Source: Candidatus Daviesbacteria bacterium RIFCSPHIGHO2_02_FULL_39_12 (GTDB lineage: Bacteria > Patescibacteriota > Microgenomatia > Daviesbacterales > UBA10151). From it: a stretch of 32,577 bases of DNA. The number at the start of each line of letters is the position of its first letter. Position 1 is the first letter of the stretch. Positions 1 through 8,570 of the stretch are shown one piece after another. The stretch covers positions 1 through 32,577 of the forward strand of contig MFCX01000003.1 in assembly GCA_001777055.1 (NCBI GenBank), in the 5' to 3' direction. The notes beneath the pieces were generated by a model, which ran no database searches, was not told the DNA's origin, and was given only the letters and a program-made list of their open reading frames with translations. The position numbers were made by a program, and so were the translations under genes.

Positions 1-33
1 AATAGTTATGGGACGGAATTACCCCTACCATTT

Positions 34-558
34 TTGACCCTTTCGTTTTGGGTTTGGTATAGTAAGTTTTATTTAGAGATAATAAACCGGTGCTTCAAGA
101 AAAACCAAGAAGCTAGGCCCCCAATGCTAATTTGGAGTATACCTTTAATTTATAAAATTGAGGAAAAGATATTAATCGAGGCTGAAGGTGAGGATAGGGC
201 CCTTATCTATTTGATAGAAGCTGCAAAGCGATTAGAAAAAGGAGGAGCTGATTTTTTGGTAATGCCTTGTAATACATTCTAAACTAGAAACGAATAATAT
301 ACAAATGATAGTGCCACAAGAGTTTGACCAAACCCAATTAGGATATATTATAAACAAATGCGTTCGCGGTGAAAATGATAACAATGATACGGAAAAAGTG
401 AAAAAGATAATCAATGCATTTAGCGATAGTGACGTTAAAACAGTAATTTTAGCTTGCACTGATTTGCAACTGCTTCAATTAGTGCATCCTAAGGTTACTA
501 TTTATGATAGTATGAAAATTCTGGCCGATGCAATAACAGAAGAAATTTTAAAGTTATG
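34..558 (+). pseudogene. Aspartate/glutamate racemase family, decayed (internal deletion plus frameshift)
   Basis: Frame 1 carries SKFYLEIINRC...PPMLIWSIPL...AAKRLEKGGADFLVMPCNTF then a stop. A second frame from about 284 carries LETNNIQMIVPQEFDQTQLGYIINKCVRGE...VKTVILACTDLQLL. The N-terminal GGMGP region and the segment after MPCNT are missing. Confidence 0.75.
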
Positions 559-2271
559 AAATATTCAAAACTTTTTCCTAAAACAATAAAACAAACTCCA
601 TCTGATGCCACGCTGGTGTCTCATCAATTATTGTATCGGGCAGGGTTTATCAGAGAGTCTGCTGCCGGAAGATACTACATGCTTCCTTTGGGGATGCGGG
701 TACAACAAAAAATCCAAAAAATTATTAAAGAAGACATGGACAAAGCAGGGGGTCAGGAAATGATTACTCCTGTTTTACACCCTAAAGCTTTATGGGCAGA
801 AACCAATAGAACCGCCTCAGTAGGATTTGAGTTGATGACTATTAAAGACAGAAGTGAAATGGAATTTGTTTTAGGCGGGACAGCCGAGGAAATGTTTGTG
901 GATTTAATGAGAAAATTTCAAATAAGTTATAAAGATTTACCTCTTAATTTATACCAATTCTCTACTAAATTTAGAGATGAATTGAGGGCACGTGGAGGAT
1001 TGCTTCGGGTCCGTGAGTTTTTAATGAAGGATGCTTATTCTTTTGATGTTTCAGAAGAGGAATTTAAGGTGACTTATAAATTAATGGAGGAAACATATAA
1101 AGAAATCTTTGATAGGGTGGGACTTAAGACTCTGAAAGTGGCCGCTGATAATGGTTATATAGGAGGGGAATATTGTCATGAATTTGTAGTGGAAAGTGAA
1201 ATTGGAGAAAGTAAATTCTTTGTTAACCCTGATAATTCATATTGCGCTCATGAAGATATAGCCCAATTTATCCCGGCTAAGAAAAATATTATGGAAGAAG
1301 AAAAACCCCTACAAGAAGTTGATGCCGTCCGTGGTACTACCATGGAAGATGGGGTTAAGTTGCATAACATGCCGCTCTGGCAACAAATCAAGGATGTGCT
1401 GTTTATAGATGAAAAAGGCAGATTCATTTTGGCAATTATCAGGGGAGACTTTGATGTCAATGAGGTTAAGTTACTTCATGCAATTCAAGCTTATCAGTTA
1501 AGATACGCCACAGAAGAAGAGATCAGAAACAAAATCCATTCCGAACCTGGATTTATTTCTCCTGTCGGAATTAAAGATATAGTGGGAAAAGATGTAGAGC
1601 TTTTAATTGTAGCTGATGAATCCTTGCATACCATTAAAAACGCCTATGGCGGAGCCAATAAAAAGCATAAGGATTTACTGAACATGAATTTAGGGAGAGA
1701 TTATAAGCCTGATATAACCGCAGATATTGCGCTAACTAAAGAAGGATACATGGCAGCGGATGGCAGCGGTCCGCTAAAAGCAAAAAGAGGAATAGAAGTT
1801 GGAAATATTTTCCAGCTTGGGTTTTATTATTCATCCAAAATGAAAGGTGCAGACTTTATTGATAAAAATGGTAAGCCTCAGCCTTATTATATGGGTTGTT
1901 ATGGTATTGGATTAGGCAGAACACTTGCTGCTATTGTTGAAGTATTTCATGATGATAAAGGGATTATATGGCCGGAGGCAGTAGCGCCTTATTCAGTACA
2001 TTTGGTGGGGCTGGATTTGGCAGATGAGCAGGTTAGGGAGGAAGCTGAAAAAGTATATAAGTTACTTCAAGCGGAAGGAATAGAGGTGTTATTTGATGAT
2101 AGAGAAGAAGTTTCAGCAGGTAGCAAATTTGCAGATACTGATTTAATTGGTATACCTTTCAGGGTAGTAATTTCCAAAAAAACTAAAGAAAGGCTGGAAG
2201 TTAAAAGGAGATCAGAGAAAGAGACGAGTTTTTTAGACCTTCAGGATTTCCTAAAGGAGGTTAAAAACTAA
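556..2271 (+). CDS. proS: Prolyl-tRNA synthetase
   Basis: 571 aa; MKYSKLFPKTIKQTPSDATLVSHQLLYRAGFIRESAAGRYYMLPLG...FRDELRARGGLLRVREFLMKDAYSF...GCYGIGLGRTLAAIVE; overlaps the racemase stop (ATGA). Confidence 0.97.
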   Translation: MKYSKLFPKTIKQTPSDATLVSHQLLYRAGFIRESAAGRYYMLPLGMRVQQKIQKIIKEDMDKAGGQEMITPVLHPKALWAETNRTASVGFELMTIKDRSEMEFVLGGTAEEMFVDLMRKFQISYKDLPLNLYQFSTKFRDELRARGGLLRVREFLMKDAYSFDVSEEEFKVTYKLMEETYKEIFDRVGLKTLKVAADNGYIGGEYCHEFVVESEIGESKFFVNPDNSYCAHEDIAQFIPAKKNIMEEEKPLQEVDAVRGTTMEDGVKLHNMPLWQQIKDVLFIDEKGRFILAIIRGDFDVNEVKLLHAIQAYQLRYATEEEIRNKIHSEPGFISPVGIKDIVGKDVELLIVADESLHTIKNAYGGANKKHKDLLNMNLGRDYKPDITADIALTKEGYMAADGSGPLKAKRGIEVGNIFQLGFYYSSKMKGADFIDKNGKPQPYYMGCYGIGLGRTLAAIVEVFHDDKGIIWPEAVAPYSVHLVGLDLADEQVREEAEKVYKLLQAEGIEVLFDDREEVSAGSKFADTDLIGIPFRVVISKKTKERLEVKRRSEKETSFLDLQDFLKEVKN

Positions 2272-2272
2272 A

Positions 2273-2506
2273 ATGTCAGAACAAGAGCCTAGTAATGTTA
2301 TATCTTTGGACAAATATGGTGACAGAAGAGCTCGAGTGGTAGGACAGCCAAGAGTTTGGCGCGTGGATGGGAATCCGGCTGATGCTTTAAGAGGAAGGTT
2401 TATAACCGCTGACCCCCGGTTACTAAAAGTCCGATATGCTCCCCGCACTTCAGGGTCAAAAGGTAAAAGCGGTATCCATACAGCCGAGGATGAACCAATT
2501 GCCTGA
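2273..2506 (+). CDS. Hypothetical protein, 77 aa
   Basis: ORF directly downstream of proS (aggaggttaaaaactaaaATG gives a plausible SD); no recognised family. Confidence 0.5.
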   Translation: MSEQEPSNVISLDKYGDRRARVVGQPRVWRVDGNPADALRGRFITADPRLLKVRYAPRTSGSKGKSGIHTAEDEPIA

Positions 2507-2515
2507 ATCATTGAT

Positions 2516-2544
2516 TTTACATTCACTTTCTGTTAAATTATCAT
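2516..2544 (+). promoter_or_regulatory. Promoter of tig: TTTACA-N17-TATCAT, 6 nt before ATG
   Basis: -35 TTTACA 2516-2521, -10 TATCAT 2539-2544, ATG at 2551; predicted leaderless mRNA. Confidence 0.6.
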
Positions 2545-2550
2545 TCAGCT

Positions 2551-3618
2551 ATGATACAGAAAAATATTACTACTCAACCCAAAAGTATTGTTGAGGTAAC
2601 TATTACAGTGCCTTGGGTGGATTTACAACCCAACTGGGATCAGACATTACAAAGAATGGCAGCCGATGTTGAGCTTTCCGGCTTCAGAAAAGGCCAGGCG
2701 CCAATGTCTTTGGTGGAACAGCAATTAGGTAGCAGGTTGCAGGATGAGGTATTAAAAACTACCATGCCGAATTTCCTAATTGAAGCTTTGAAAGGCACAG
2801 ACATTATTCCTATTGACTATCCTCAGTACCAATTAATTTCTTTTACCAAAGATAATCAGTTACAGTTTAAGGCTACTGTTACTAATAGACCTAAAGTGAC
2901 AGTCGGCAATTATAAGGTAATCAAAGCCACAAGGCCCGACATAAAACCTGTGACTGATGAGGAAGCGCAAAAGGTTATTGACGATTTGTTTAAAAGATGG
3001 AAAGTGAGACAGCCCTCAGCCAGCCAGGGTGGGTCGATTAACTTCCAACAGTCTGTCGGTCAGCCCTCAGCTAACCCGGTAAGTCAGGATGCTGCTGCAC
3101 CTGATGATGAGTTTGCCAAAGCGATGGGGGCAATCAGCTTGACTGATTTAAAAACTAAAATCAAAAAGGATTTGGAGGCTAATGTTACCTACAATAATGA
3201 GTTAGATTATGAGGAAAATATTTTACAGGAGGTGGAAAAAATTACCACAGTAGAATTGCCTGATATCCTGATTCAGGACGAACTAAACAGGATGTTGGTT
3301 TCTCTGCAAAGAAGGGTAGCTGATATGGGATTACTGCTTGAGGATTACTTAAAGGGTCAGGGAAAAACTTTAGAGCAAATTAAAAATGAGTGGAAGCCTC
3401 AGGCAGAGAAAAATGTCAGAATGGAACTTGGTTTGGCGGAAATTGCCAGGATGGAGAATGTGTCAATTTCTGATGCAGAATTACAGGCAGAAGTAGACAA
3501 AATTCAGGATGCCAGGGTAAAAAAGCAGTTTGAAGCACAAGAACCGAGATTACATTTACGCCATGCATTAAGACAAACAAGAACATTGGATTTGCTGAAG
3601 AAAATGGTAGGCGTGTAA
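2551..3618 (+). CDS. tig: Trigger factor lacking the PPIase domain
   Basis: N-terminal ribosome-binding domain with GFRKGQAP signature; C-terminal chaperone domain from about DDEFAKAMGAISLTDLKTKIKKDLEANV; short Q/S/P/A linker where the FKBP-like domain normally lies. Confidence 0.9.
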   Translation: MIQKNITTQPKSIVEVTITVPWVDLQPNWDQTLQRMAADVELSGFRKGQAPMSLVEQQLGSRLQDEVLKTTMPNFLIEALKGTDIIPIDYPQYQLISFTKDNQLQFKATVTNRPKVTVGNYKVIKATRPDIKPVTDEEAQKVIDDLFKRWKVRQPSASQGGSINFQQSVGQPSANPVSQDAAAPDDEFAKAMGAISLTDLKTKIKKDLEANVTYNNELDYEENILQEVEKITTVELPDILIQDELNRMLVSLQRRVADMGLLLEDYLKGQGKTLEQIKNEWKPQAEKNVRMELGLAEIARMENVSISDAELQAEVDKIQDARVKKQFEAQEPRLHLRHALRQTRTLDLLKKMVGV

Positions 3619-3951
3619 ATGGATAATTGTCTCTTCTGCAAAATAATCAAAAAAGAGATTCCAAAAGAGTTCGACTATGAGTCAGAAAACTTGGTAGTTT
3701 TTCCTGATATTAATCCTTCAGCGGATTCGCACCTTTTGATAGTGCCAAAAAAGCACATTGGGGGAGTTGAAGAGTTGAGTCAAGACAACAAAGATTTACT
3801 GGCTGAAATTTATGAGACAGCTAATGCGTTAGTAAAAAAGAAAAATCTGCAAAATAGTTTATATAGAATAGTGGTAAATGGCGGTAAAGCTCAGCATGTT
3901 CCCCACTTGCATTTTCATTTCCTGGGCGGGCAATGGAAAAAAATGGTATAA
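3619..3951 (+). CDS. HIT family (histidine triad) protein
   Basis: CLFCKIIKKEIP...SADSHLLIVPKKHI...HVPHLHFHFLGG. Confidence 0.95.
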   Translation: MDNCLFCKIIKKEIPKEFDYESENLVVFPDINPSADSHLLIVPKKHIGGVEELSQDNKDLLAEIYETANALVKKKNLQNSLYRIVVNGGKAQHVPHLHFHFLGGQWKKMV

Positions 3952-3988
3952 TTTTTAAAGTCTTAGGCAAAATAGTAAAAAGGAGGTG
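3944..3988 (+). promoter_or_regulatory. Extended -10 promoter (TGgTATAAT) and Shine-Dalgarno (AGGAGGTG) for rpsU
   Basis: TGGTATAAT 3944-3952; AGGAGGTG 3981-3988; ATG 4000. Confidence 0.6.
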
Positions 3989-3999
3989 TTTTTAAGTTT

Positions 4000-4197
4000 A
4001 TGTCAATAATTGTCAGAGCGAATCCAGGTGACAGTACCGATGCTGTCATTAGAAAATTTCAAAAAAAGGTGGTTGCTGAAGGATTGGTGCAAGAGATAAG
4101 AGACAGGTCTGTGTATAAAAAACCCTCTCAGAAACGCCAGGAATATTTGGCAGAGAGAAGACGCAAAATCATGAGGGCCAGAAGGTATAGCAGTTAA
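4000..4197 (+). CDS. rpsU: 30S ribosomal protein S21
   Basis: MSIIVRANPGDSTDAVIRKFQKKVVAEGLVQEIRDRSVYKKPSQKRQE. Confidence 0.95.
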   Translation: MSIIVRANPGDSTDAVIRKFQKKVVAEGLVQEIRDRSVYKKPSQKRQEYLAERRRKIMRARRYSS

Positions 4198-4202
4198 TTT
4201 TA

Positions 4203-4316
4203 ATGTCCATTGATCAAATTCAGCAAGATTTAAAAAACGCCCAGTTAGCAAGAAACCGAAGCAAAGGTTTTAGAAGGGTACCTGCCGCAACAACTCACAA
4301 ATGAGGGATTATGATC
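4203..4316 (+). pseudogene. YqeY/GatB_YqeY-like remnant
   Basis: MSIDQIQQDLKNAQLARN (frame a), then KVLEGYLPQQLTNEGL* (frame b). These resemble the N-terminus and the LPxQL motif of YqeY, with the middle and C-terminus missing. Lies between rpsU and ybeY. Confidence 0.6.
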
Positions 4317-4721
4317 AATATCATTGTAAATTCCGATCCAAGATATAACGTTAATAAAACCTCTATCAAGAATACGGTTTTGCAGATTTTGCAAAAGCAC
4401 CGCATTAATGGGAAAATTGAGCTGGGAGTCAGCATCGTAGGAGATCGGAAAATGCATGAGCTGAACCGCAAATACCGAGGCGTTGATTCGACTACGGATA
4501 TTTTATCCTTTGCCTTGGAGGATGTCAGTCAGTCCAGTTTACAACACGTGCCCAGGATTGGTTTTGTGGCAGCGCCGGATAGGTGGTTGAGGCTGGGTGA
4601 CATTATGATTTCCTATCCCCAAGTTTTAGAAGATGCGGCAATGGACGGAATTGCTGTGGATGAGGAAATCCGAAGTTTGGTAGAACATGGTGTGAATCAT
4701 TTGCTGGGTATTCACCATTAA
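4311..4721 (+). CDS. ybeY: Endoribonuclease YbeY, short C-terminus
   Basis: NRKYRGVDSTTDILSFAL; LGDIMIS; HGVNHLLGIHH* (HxxxHxxxxxH zinc motif). Confidence 0.9.
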   Translation: MINIIVNSDPRYNVNKTSIKNTVLQILQKHRINGKIELGVSIVGDRKMHELNRKYRGVDSTTDILSFALEDVSQSSLQHVPRIGFVAAPDRWLRLGDIMISYPQVLEDAAMDGIAVDEEIRSLVEHGVNHLLGIHH

Positions 4722-4731
4722 TTACGATGAT

Positions 4732-6297
4732 ATGGCAAACCAACAACAGAATACCGCTTTCTATTTAAAGTACCGCCCCCAATCTTTGGATGAGATAATT
4801 GGTCAAACGTCTGTAAAAAAAATACTCCTTTCAGCTTTTGGGCAACAGAGATTAGCTCATGCCTATCTGTTTGTAGGACCCAGAGGCACCGGTAAAACTT
4901 CCACGGCCAGGATTTTGGCAAAGATGGTTAATTGTGAGAGTCTAGAGTCTAGTGACAAGAGTCTAGAGGGACAAAAGTCTAGATTCTCGACTCTAGCGAC
5001 TAGTCACTACCCATGTAATAAATGTTCTATATGTTTGAGTATAACGGATGGGAGTAATTTAGACCTTATAGAAATTGATGCTGCTTCAAATAGGGGGATA
5101 GAAGATATCAGATTCCTAAGAGAAAACATTAAACTTTCTCCTAGTGGCGCCGGAAAAAGAGTTTACATCATAGATGAAGTGCATATGTTAACTACTGAAG
5201 CTTTTAATGCTCTTTTGAAAACTTTGGAAGAACCACCCGGTCATGCCCTTTTTATCCTGGCCACAACAGAAGTTTCTAAAATACCTCAGACTATTCTCTC
5301 GCGGGTGCAAAGGCTGGATTTTAAGCTAGCTACACAAGCAGAGCTTTTAGAGGCTTTAAATAAGGTAGTAAAGACAGAAAAAATTGACATTGATGAGGAA
5401 GGTTTGAAGTCTATAGTGAAGAAAGCAGATGGATCTTTTAGGGATGGCATAAAGTTTTTAGACCAGGTTTCTTCTATAGGCGGAAAGATAACCTCTCAGT
5501 TAATAGCAGAAAATCTTAAATTCTCACAGTTTGATGATCTTTTAGATACTTTATCCAGTTTAGCAAGTAAAGATATTAAAAAAAGTTTATTAAATCTTTT
5601 AAATCAGTTACAAGAAGGCTTTGATGCAAAAGAATTATTATTTTCCTATATGGAACAGATGAGAAATTTGATGTTTATTAAAAATGGTTTAGGAGAAGCT
5701 TTAGTAAAGCCTCATCTAATAGAGGAGAAATATCAAAACCTAATTAAACTTGCTGAGCAATTTACCAGTCAAGATTTAATCAGAAACTTAGATATTTTAC
5801 AAAATGCTTTAAGTAAACTTAAATTTACCTCAATTCCGTCATTACCATTAGAACTGGCAGTAGTAGAGATATGTGCTGATTCTCCATCTTCTATCCTCGA
5901 AAGTCCACCTTCTATCATCGATCATCCATCGTCAAATTCTGATTCCTCAGATTTATCTAAAATTAAAGAAAAGTGGACCTACATTTGTGAGACTATCCGG
6001 CCATATAACTTTTCTTTGGAAGCGCTCCTTCGTTCTATTAGCATCAAGGAAGTGACAGATACGTTAGTGTTAATTGAAGCGCCTTATTCCTTTCATCAAA
6101 GAATTTTAGAAGCTCCTAAAAATAGGGATCTTTTGGAATCAATATTATCTGATATTTTAGGAAGGAAAATAAAGATTTCTGCTGTTTTGGGCAGCAGACC
6201 TCAAAGAAAAGAAGATATTGCCAATATTGAGGTAGCAGCGGATGATGAAATAATTAGGGCAGCCGCAGAGATTTTTAACTCAGACTCTGTAAACTGA
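4732..6297 (+). CDS. dnaX: DNA polymerase III gamma/tau subunit
   Basis: YLKYRPQSLDEIIGQ; GPRGTGKTSTARILAK; CNKCSIC; DLIEIDAASNRGIEDIR; IIDEVHMLTTEAFNALLKTLEEPP. Confidence 0.96.
   Translation: MANQQQNTAFYLKYRPQSLDEIIGQTSVKKILLSAFGQQRLAHAYLFVGPRGTGKTSTARILAKMVNCESLESSDKSLEGQKSRFSTLATSHYPCNKCSICLSITDGSNLDLIEIDAASNRGIEDIRFLRENIKLSPSGAGKRVYIIDEVHMLTTEAFNALLKTLEEPPGHALFILATTEVSKIPQTILSRVQRLDFKLATQAELLEALNKVVKTEKIDIDEEGLKSIVKKADGSFRDGIKFLDQVSSIGGKITSQLIAENLKFSQFDDLLDTLSSLASKDIKKSLLNLLNQLQEGFDAKELLFSYMEQMRNLMFIKNGLGEALVKPHLIEEKYQNLIKLAEQFTSQDLIRNLDILQNALSKLKFTSIPSLPLELAVVEICADSPSSILESPPSIIDHPSSNSDSSDLSKIKEKWTYICETIRPYNFSLEALLRSISIKEVTDTLVLIEAPYSFHQRILEAPKNRDLLESILSDILGRKIKISAVLGSRPQRKEDIANIEVAADDEIIRAAAEIFNSDSVN
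4938..5007 (+). repeat. Heptanucleotide array (AGTCTAG-type) inside dnaX
   Basis: AGTCTAG AGTCTAG TGACAAG AGTCTAG ... AGTCTAG ATTCTCG ACTCTAG CGACTAG; one 2-nt phase shift in the middle. Confidence 0.8.
5881..5936 (+). repeat. Degenerate heptanucleotide array (NNTCNAN x8) inside dnaX
   Basis: TCTCCAT CTTCTAT CCTCGAA AGTCCAC CTTCTAT CATCGAT CATCCAT CGTCAAA; positions 3, 4 and 6 invariant (T, C, A). Confidence 0.7.
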
Positions 6298-6332
6298 TAC
6301 TTTAACAAAAAAGGACAGGTGCCAACCTAATC

Positions 6333-6345
6333 CACCTCGAAGGTG
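6333..6345. repeat. Short palindrome CACCTCGAAGGTG, intergenic
   Basis: Same core as the elements in purL at 24985-25046. Confidence 0.5.
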
Positions 6346-6399
6346 ATCTCTTTTAATAATTGACAATTTGAGAGAGAAAAGTTAATAATATCCACATTC

Positions 6400-7692
6400 A
6401 TGGCATCAAAGGTTTTTAAATTAATTGCAGAAGAAGCACACCGTCAAAAATATGAACTGGAAATGATACCCTCTGAAAATTATGTTTCAGAAAACGTTCT
6501 AAAAGCTTTAGGTTCAATTTTGACTAATAAATACTCTGAAGGTTTTCCGCATACCCGCTACTATGGGGGAAATGAGATCATTGATAAAATTGAAATTTAT
6601 GCTGCTGATTTAGCTAAAAAATTGTTTAAAGTTCCCCTTGCTTTTATCCAGCCTTATTCAGGATCTCCTGCCAATATGGCGATAACTATGGCAGTTTGCG
6701 AGCCGGGGGATGTGGTTATGGGATTATCATTATCCTCAGGCGGACATTTAACTCATGGAGCGAAATTTTCCTTTTCCAGTATTTTCTATAAAGCTGTAAA
6801 TTATGAAGTTCGAGGAGATGATTGGAGAATTGATTTTAATCAGCTGGAAGAGTTGGCAAAAAAGCATAAACCAAAGTTGATTTGGGCAGGCACCACTGCT
6901 TACCCATATAAATTGGATTACAAGAAGTTTAGAAAAATTGCAGATATGGTGGGAGCGACTTTAGTTGCGGATTGCTCCCATATTACTGGACTAATAGTTG
7001 GCGGTATTCATGAATCCCCGGTATCTTATGTAGATATTGTAATGACAACTACCCACAAGACCTTAAGAGGTCCAAGAGGAGCCTTGATCTTGGTAACAGA
7101 AAGAGGATTAAAGAAGGATCCGGAAATAAAGACAAAGATTCAAAGGGCCATAATTCCAGGTATACAGGGTGGACCTCATAATCACCAAACAGCAGCCATA
7201 GCCGTAAGTTTGGAAGAGGCTTTAAAACCCTCGTTTAAAAAATACGCCGCACAAATTGCCAAAAATGCCGAGGTTTTGGCAAAAGAATTAGGAACCGTTT
7301 CTGAAACCCACTTGATACTCTTGGGTTTGACTGATTATGGATACGGATTGGGATACCAAGCGCAGTATGCCTTGGAGGAAGCAGGAATCACAATTAATAA
7401 AAACACTATCCCGGGAGAACCTGCCTCCCCATTTTATCCTTCTGGGATAAGGCTTGGGACACCGGCTTTGACCACCAGAGGTATGAAGGGAAAAGACATG
7501 GTAAAAATTGCAGGTTGGATTAAAAGAGCTTTGGAAGAAATAAGAGGTTTGGATTTACCAAAAGAACAGGAGAAAAGAAAAGATTTCTTGAGGAAGGCGA
7601 AGTTGAAACTTAAAGGAAATAAAAATTTAAAACAAATAAGAAAAGAAGTGGAGATTTTTGCTGGAAAATTCCCCGTTCCTGGTGTAAAATGA
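6400..7692 (+). CDS. glyA: Serine hydroxymethyltransferase
   Basis: EMIPSENYVSENVLKALGS; TRYYGGNE; TTTHKTLRGPRGALIL (PLP lysine). Confidence 0.94.
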   Translation: MASKVFKLIAEEAHRQKYELEMIPSENYVSENVLKALGSILTNKYSEGFPHTRYYGGNEIIDKIEIYAADLAKKLFKVPLAFIQPYSGSPANMAITMAVCEPGDVVMGLSLSSGGHLTHGAKFSFSSIFYKAVNYEVRGDDWRIDFNQLEELAKKHKPKLIWAGTTAYPYKLDYKKFRKIADMVGATLVADCSHITGLIVGGIHESPVSYVDIVMTTTHKTLRGPRGALILVTERGLKKDPEIKTKIQRAIIPGIQGGPHNHQTAAIAVSLEEALKPSFKKYAAQIAKNAEVLAKELGTVSETHLILLGLTDYGYGLGYQAQYALEEAGITINKNTIPGEPASPFYPSGIRLGTPALTTRGMKGKDMVKIAGWIKRALEEIRGLDLPKEQEKRKDFLRKAKLKLKGNKNLKQIRKEVEIFAGKFPVPGVK

Positions 7693-7695
7693 GGT

Positions 7696-8541
7696 ATGAC
7701 GAAAGTTTCCGGCAGAAAAGTAGCTGAAGCCATCCTCAAAAAATTAGAAGCAGAAATTAAAAGAAAAAACCTCAAGCCGAAGCTCGCAATAATTTTAGCA
7801 GGTGATGATCCGTCTTCCAGGATTTATGTTAGCAATAAATTGAAAGCAGCCAATGGGCTGGGCATACAAGCGAAGCTATATGAGTTTTCTTCTGTAGAAA
7901 AAGAGAAGCTTTTAAACACTCTTCAACGGCTGAATAAAGATTCGTCGGTTAATGGAATTATAATTCAGTATCCCACTTTTAAGACGTGGGATTTTGATGA
8001 AATTGTGGCAAAAATTGATCCCAAAAAAGATGTGGACGGATTCTTGTCAGAGTCGCCCTATACTGAGGCTACAGCTTTGGCTATTTGGGAAATGTTGACA
8101 GCTTTCTCCCTACTTTCCGGTTTCAGAAAGACTGAGGAGTTTTTAAAAGATAAAAAAATTGTAGTCTTAGGCAGAGGAAAAACCGCCGGCGGTCCAATTA
8201 CCAGATTATTAAAAAAAAGAGGGTTTGAGGTAGAGTCGATTGTAAAAGAAACCAAAAATCCTAAGGCAAAAATTAAAAATGGGGACATTGTGATATCTGC
8301 AACAGGAGTCAAAAATATTGTTAATAAGTCGAATTTAAAAAGGGGGGCATATTTGGTGGGAGTGGGAGTTGGTAAAGAAACGGTTGATGGTAAAGCGAGG
8401 TTTTTTGGGGATATTAACGAGGAAGAGGTATCCAAAATAGCCAAATTGTATTGTCCAACAATTGGAGGTATCGGGCCTTTGACAATTGTGAGTTTATTAA
8501 AAAATGTGGTATCTGCAGCAAGAGTAACTAATGGCAGATAA
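7696..8541 (+). CDS. folD: Methylenetetrahydrofolate dehydrogenase/cyclohydrolase (FolD), divergent
   Basis: AGDDPSSRIYVSNKLKAANGLGI; KDVDGFLS; VVLGRGKTAGGPITRLL; PTIGGIGPLT. Confidence 0.88.
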   Translation: MTKVSGRKVAEAILKKLEAEIKRKNLKPKLAIILAGDDPSSRIYVSNKLKAANGLGIQAKLYEFSSVEKEKLLNTLQRLNKDSSVNGIIIQYPTFKTWDFDEIVAKIDPKKDVDGFLSESPYTEATALAIWEMLTAFSLLSGFRKTEEFLKDKKIVVLGRGKTAGGPITRLLKKRGFEVESIVKETKNPKAKIKNGDIVISATGVKNIVNKSNLKRGAYLVGVGVGKETVDGKARFFGDINEEEVSKIAKLYCPTIGGIGPLTIVSLLKNVVSAARVTNGR

Positions 8542-8570
8542 CAAGTTGAAATACAGATAAAACTTAAATT

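Noticed and set aside
1248-1460. Minus-strand ORFs opposite proS, folD, gdhA, guaA, purL and others in the track
   Set aside because: Antisense to strongly supported conserved genes, no recognisable domains, typical shadow ORFs.
4938-5007. Possible CRISPR array
   Set aside because: Units are 7 nt tandem without spacers; no cas genes in the window.
5873-6055. 60-aa plus-strand ORF inside dnaX
   Set aside because: Out-of-frame reading of the heptamer array; dnaX frame is clearly coding.
7696-8541. FolD as catalytically dead because of altered motifs
   Set aside because: The YVxxK, Q and DVDGF positions appear retained; divergence alone does not support loss of activity.
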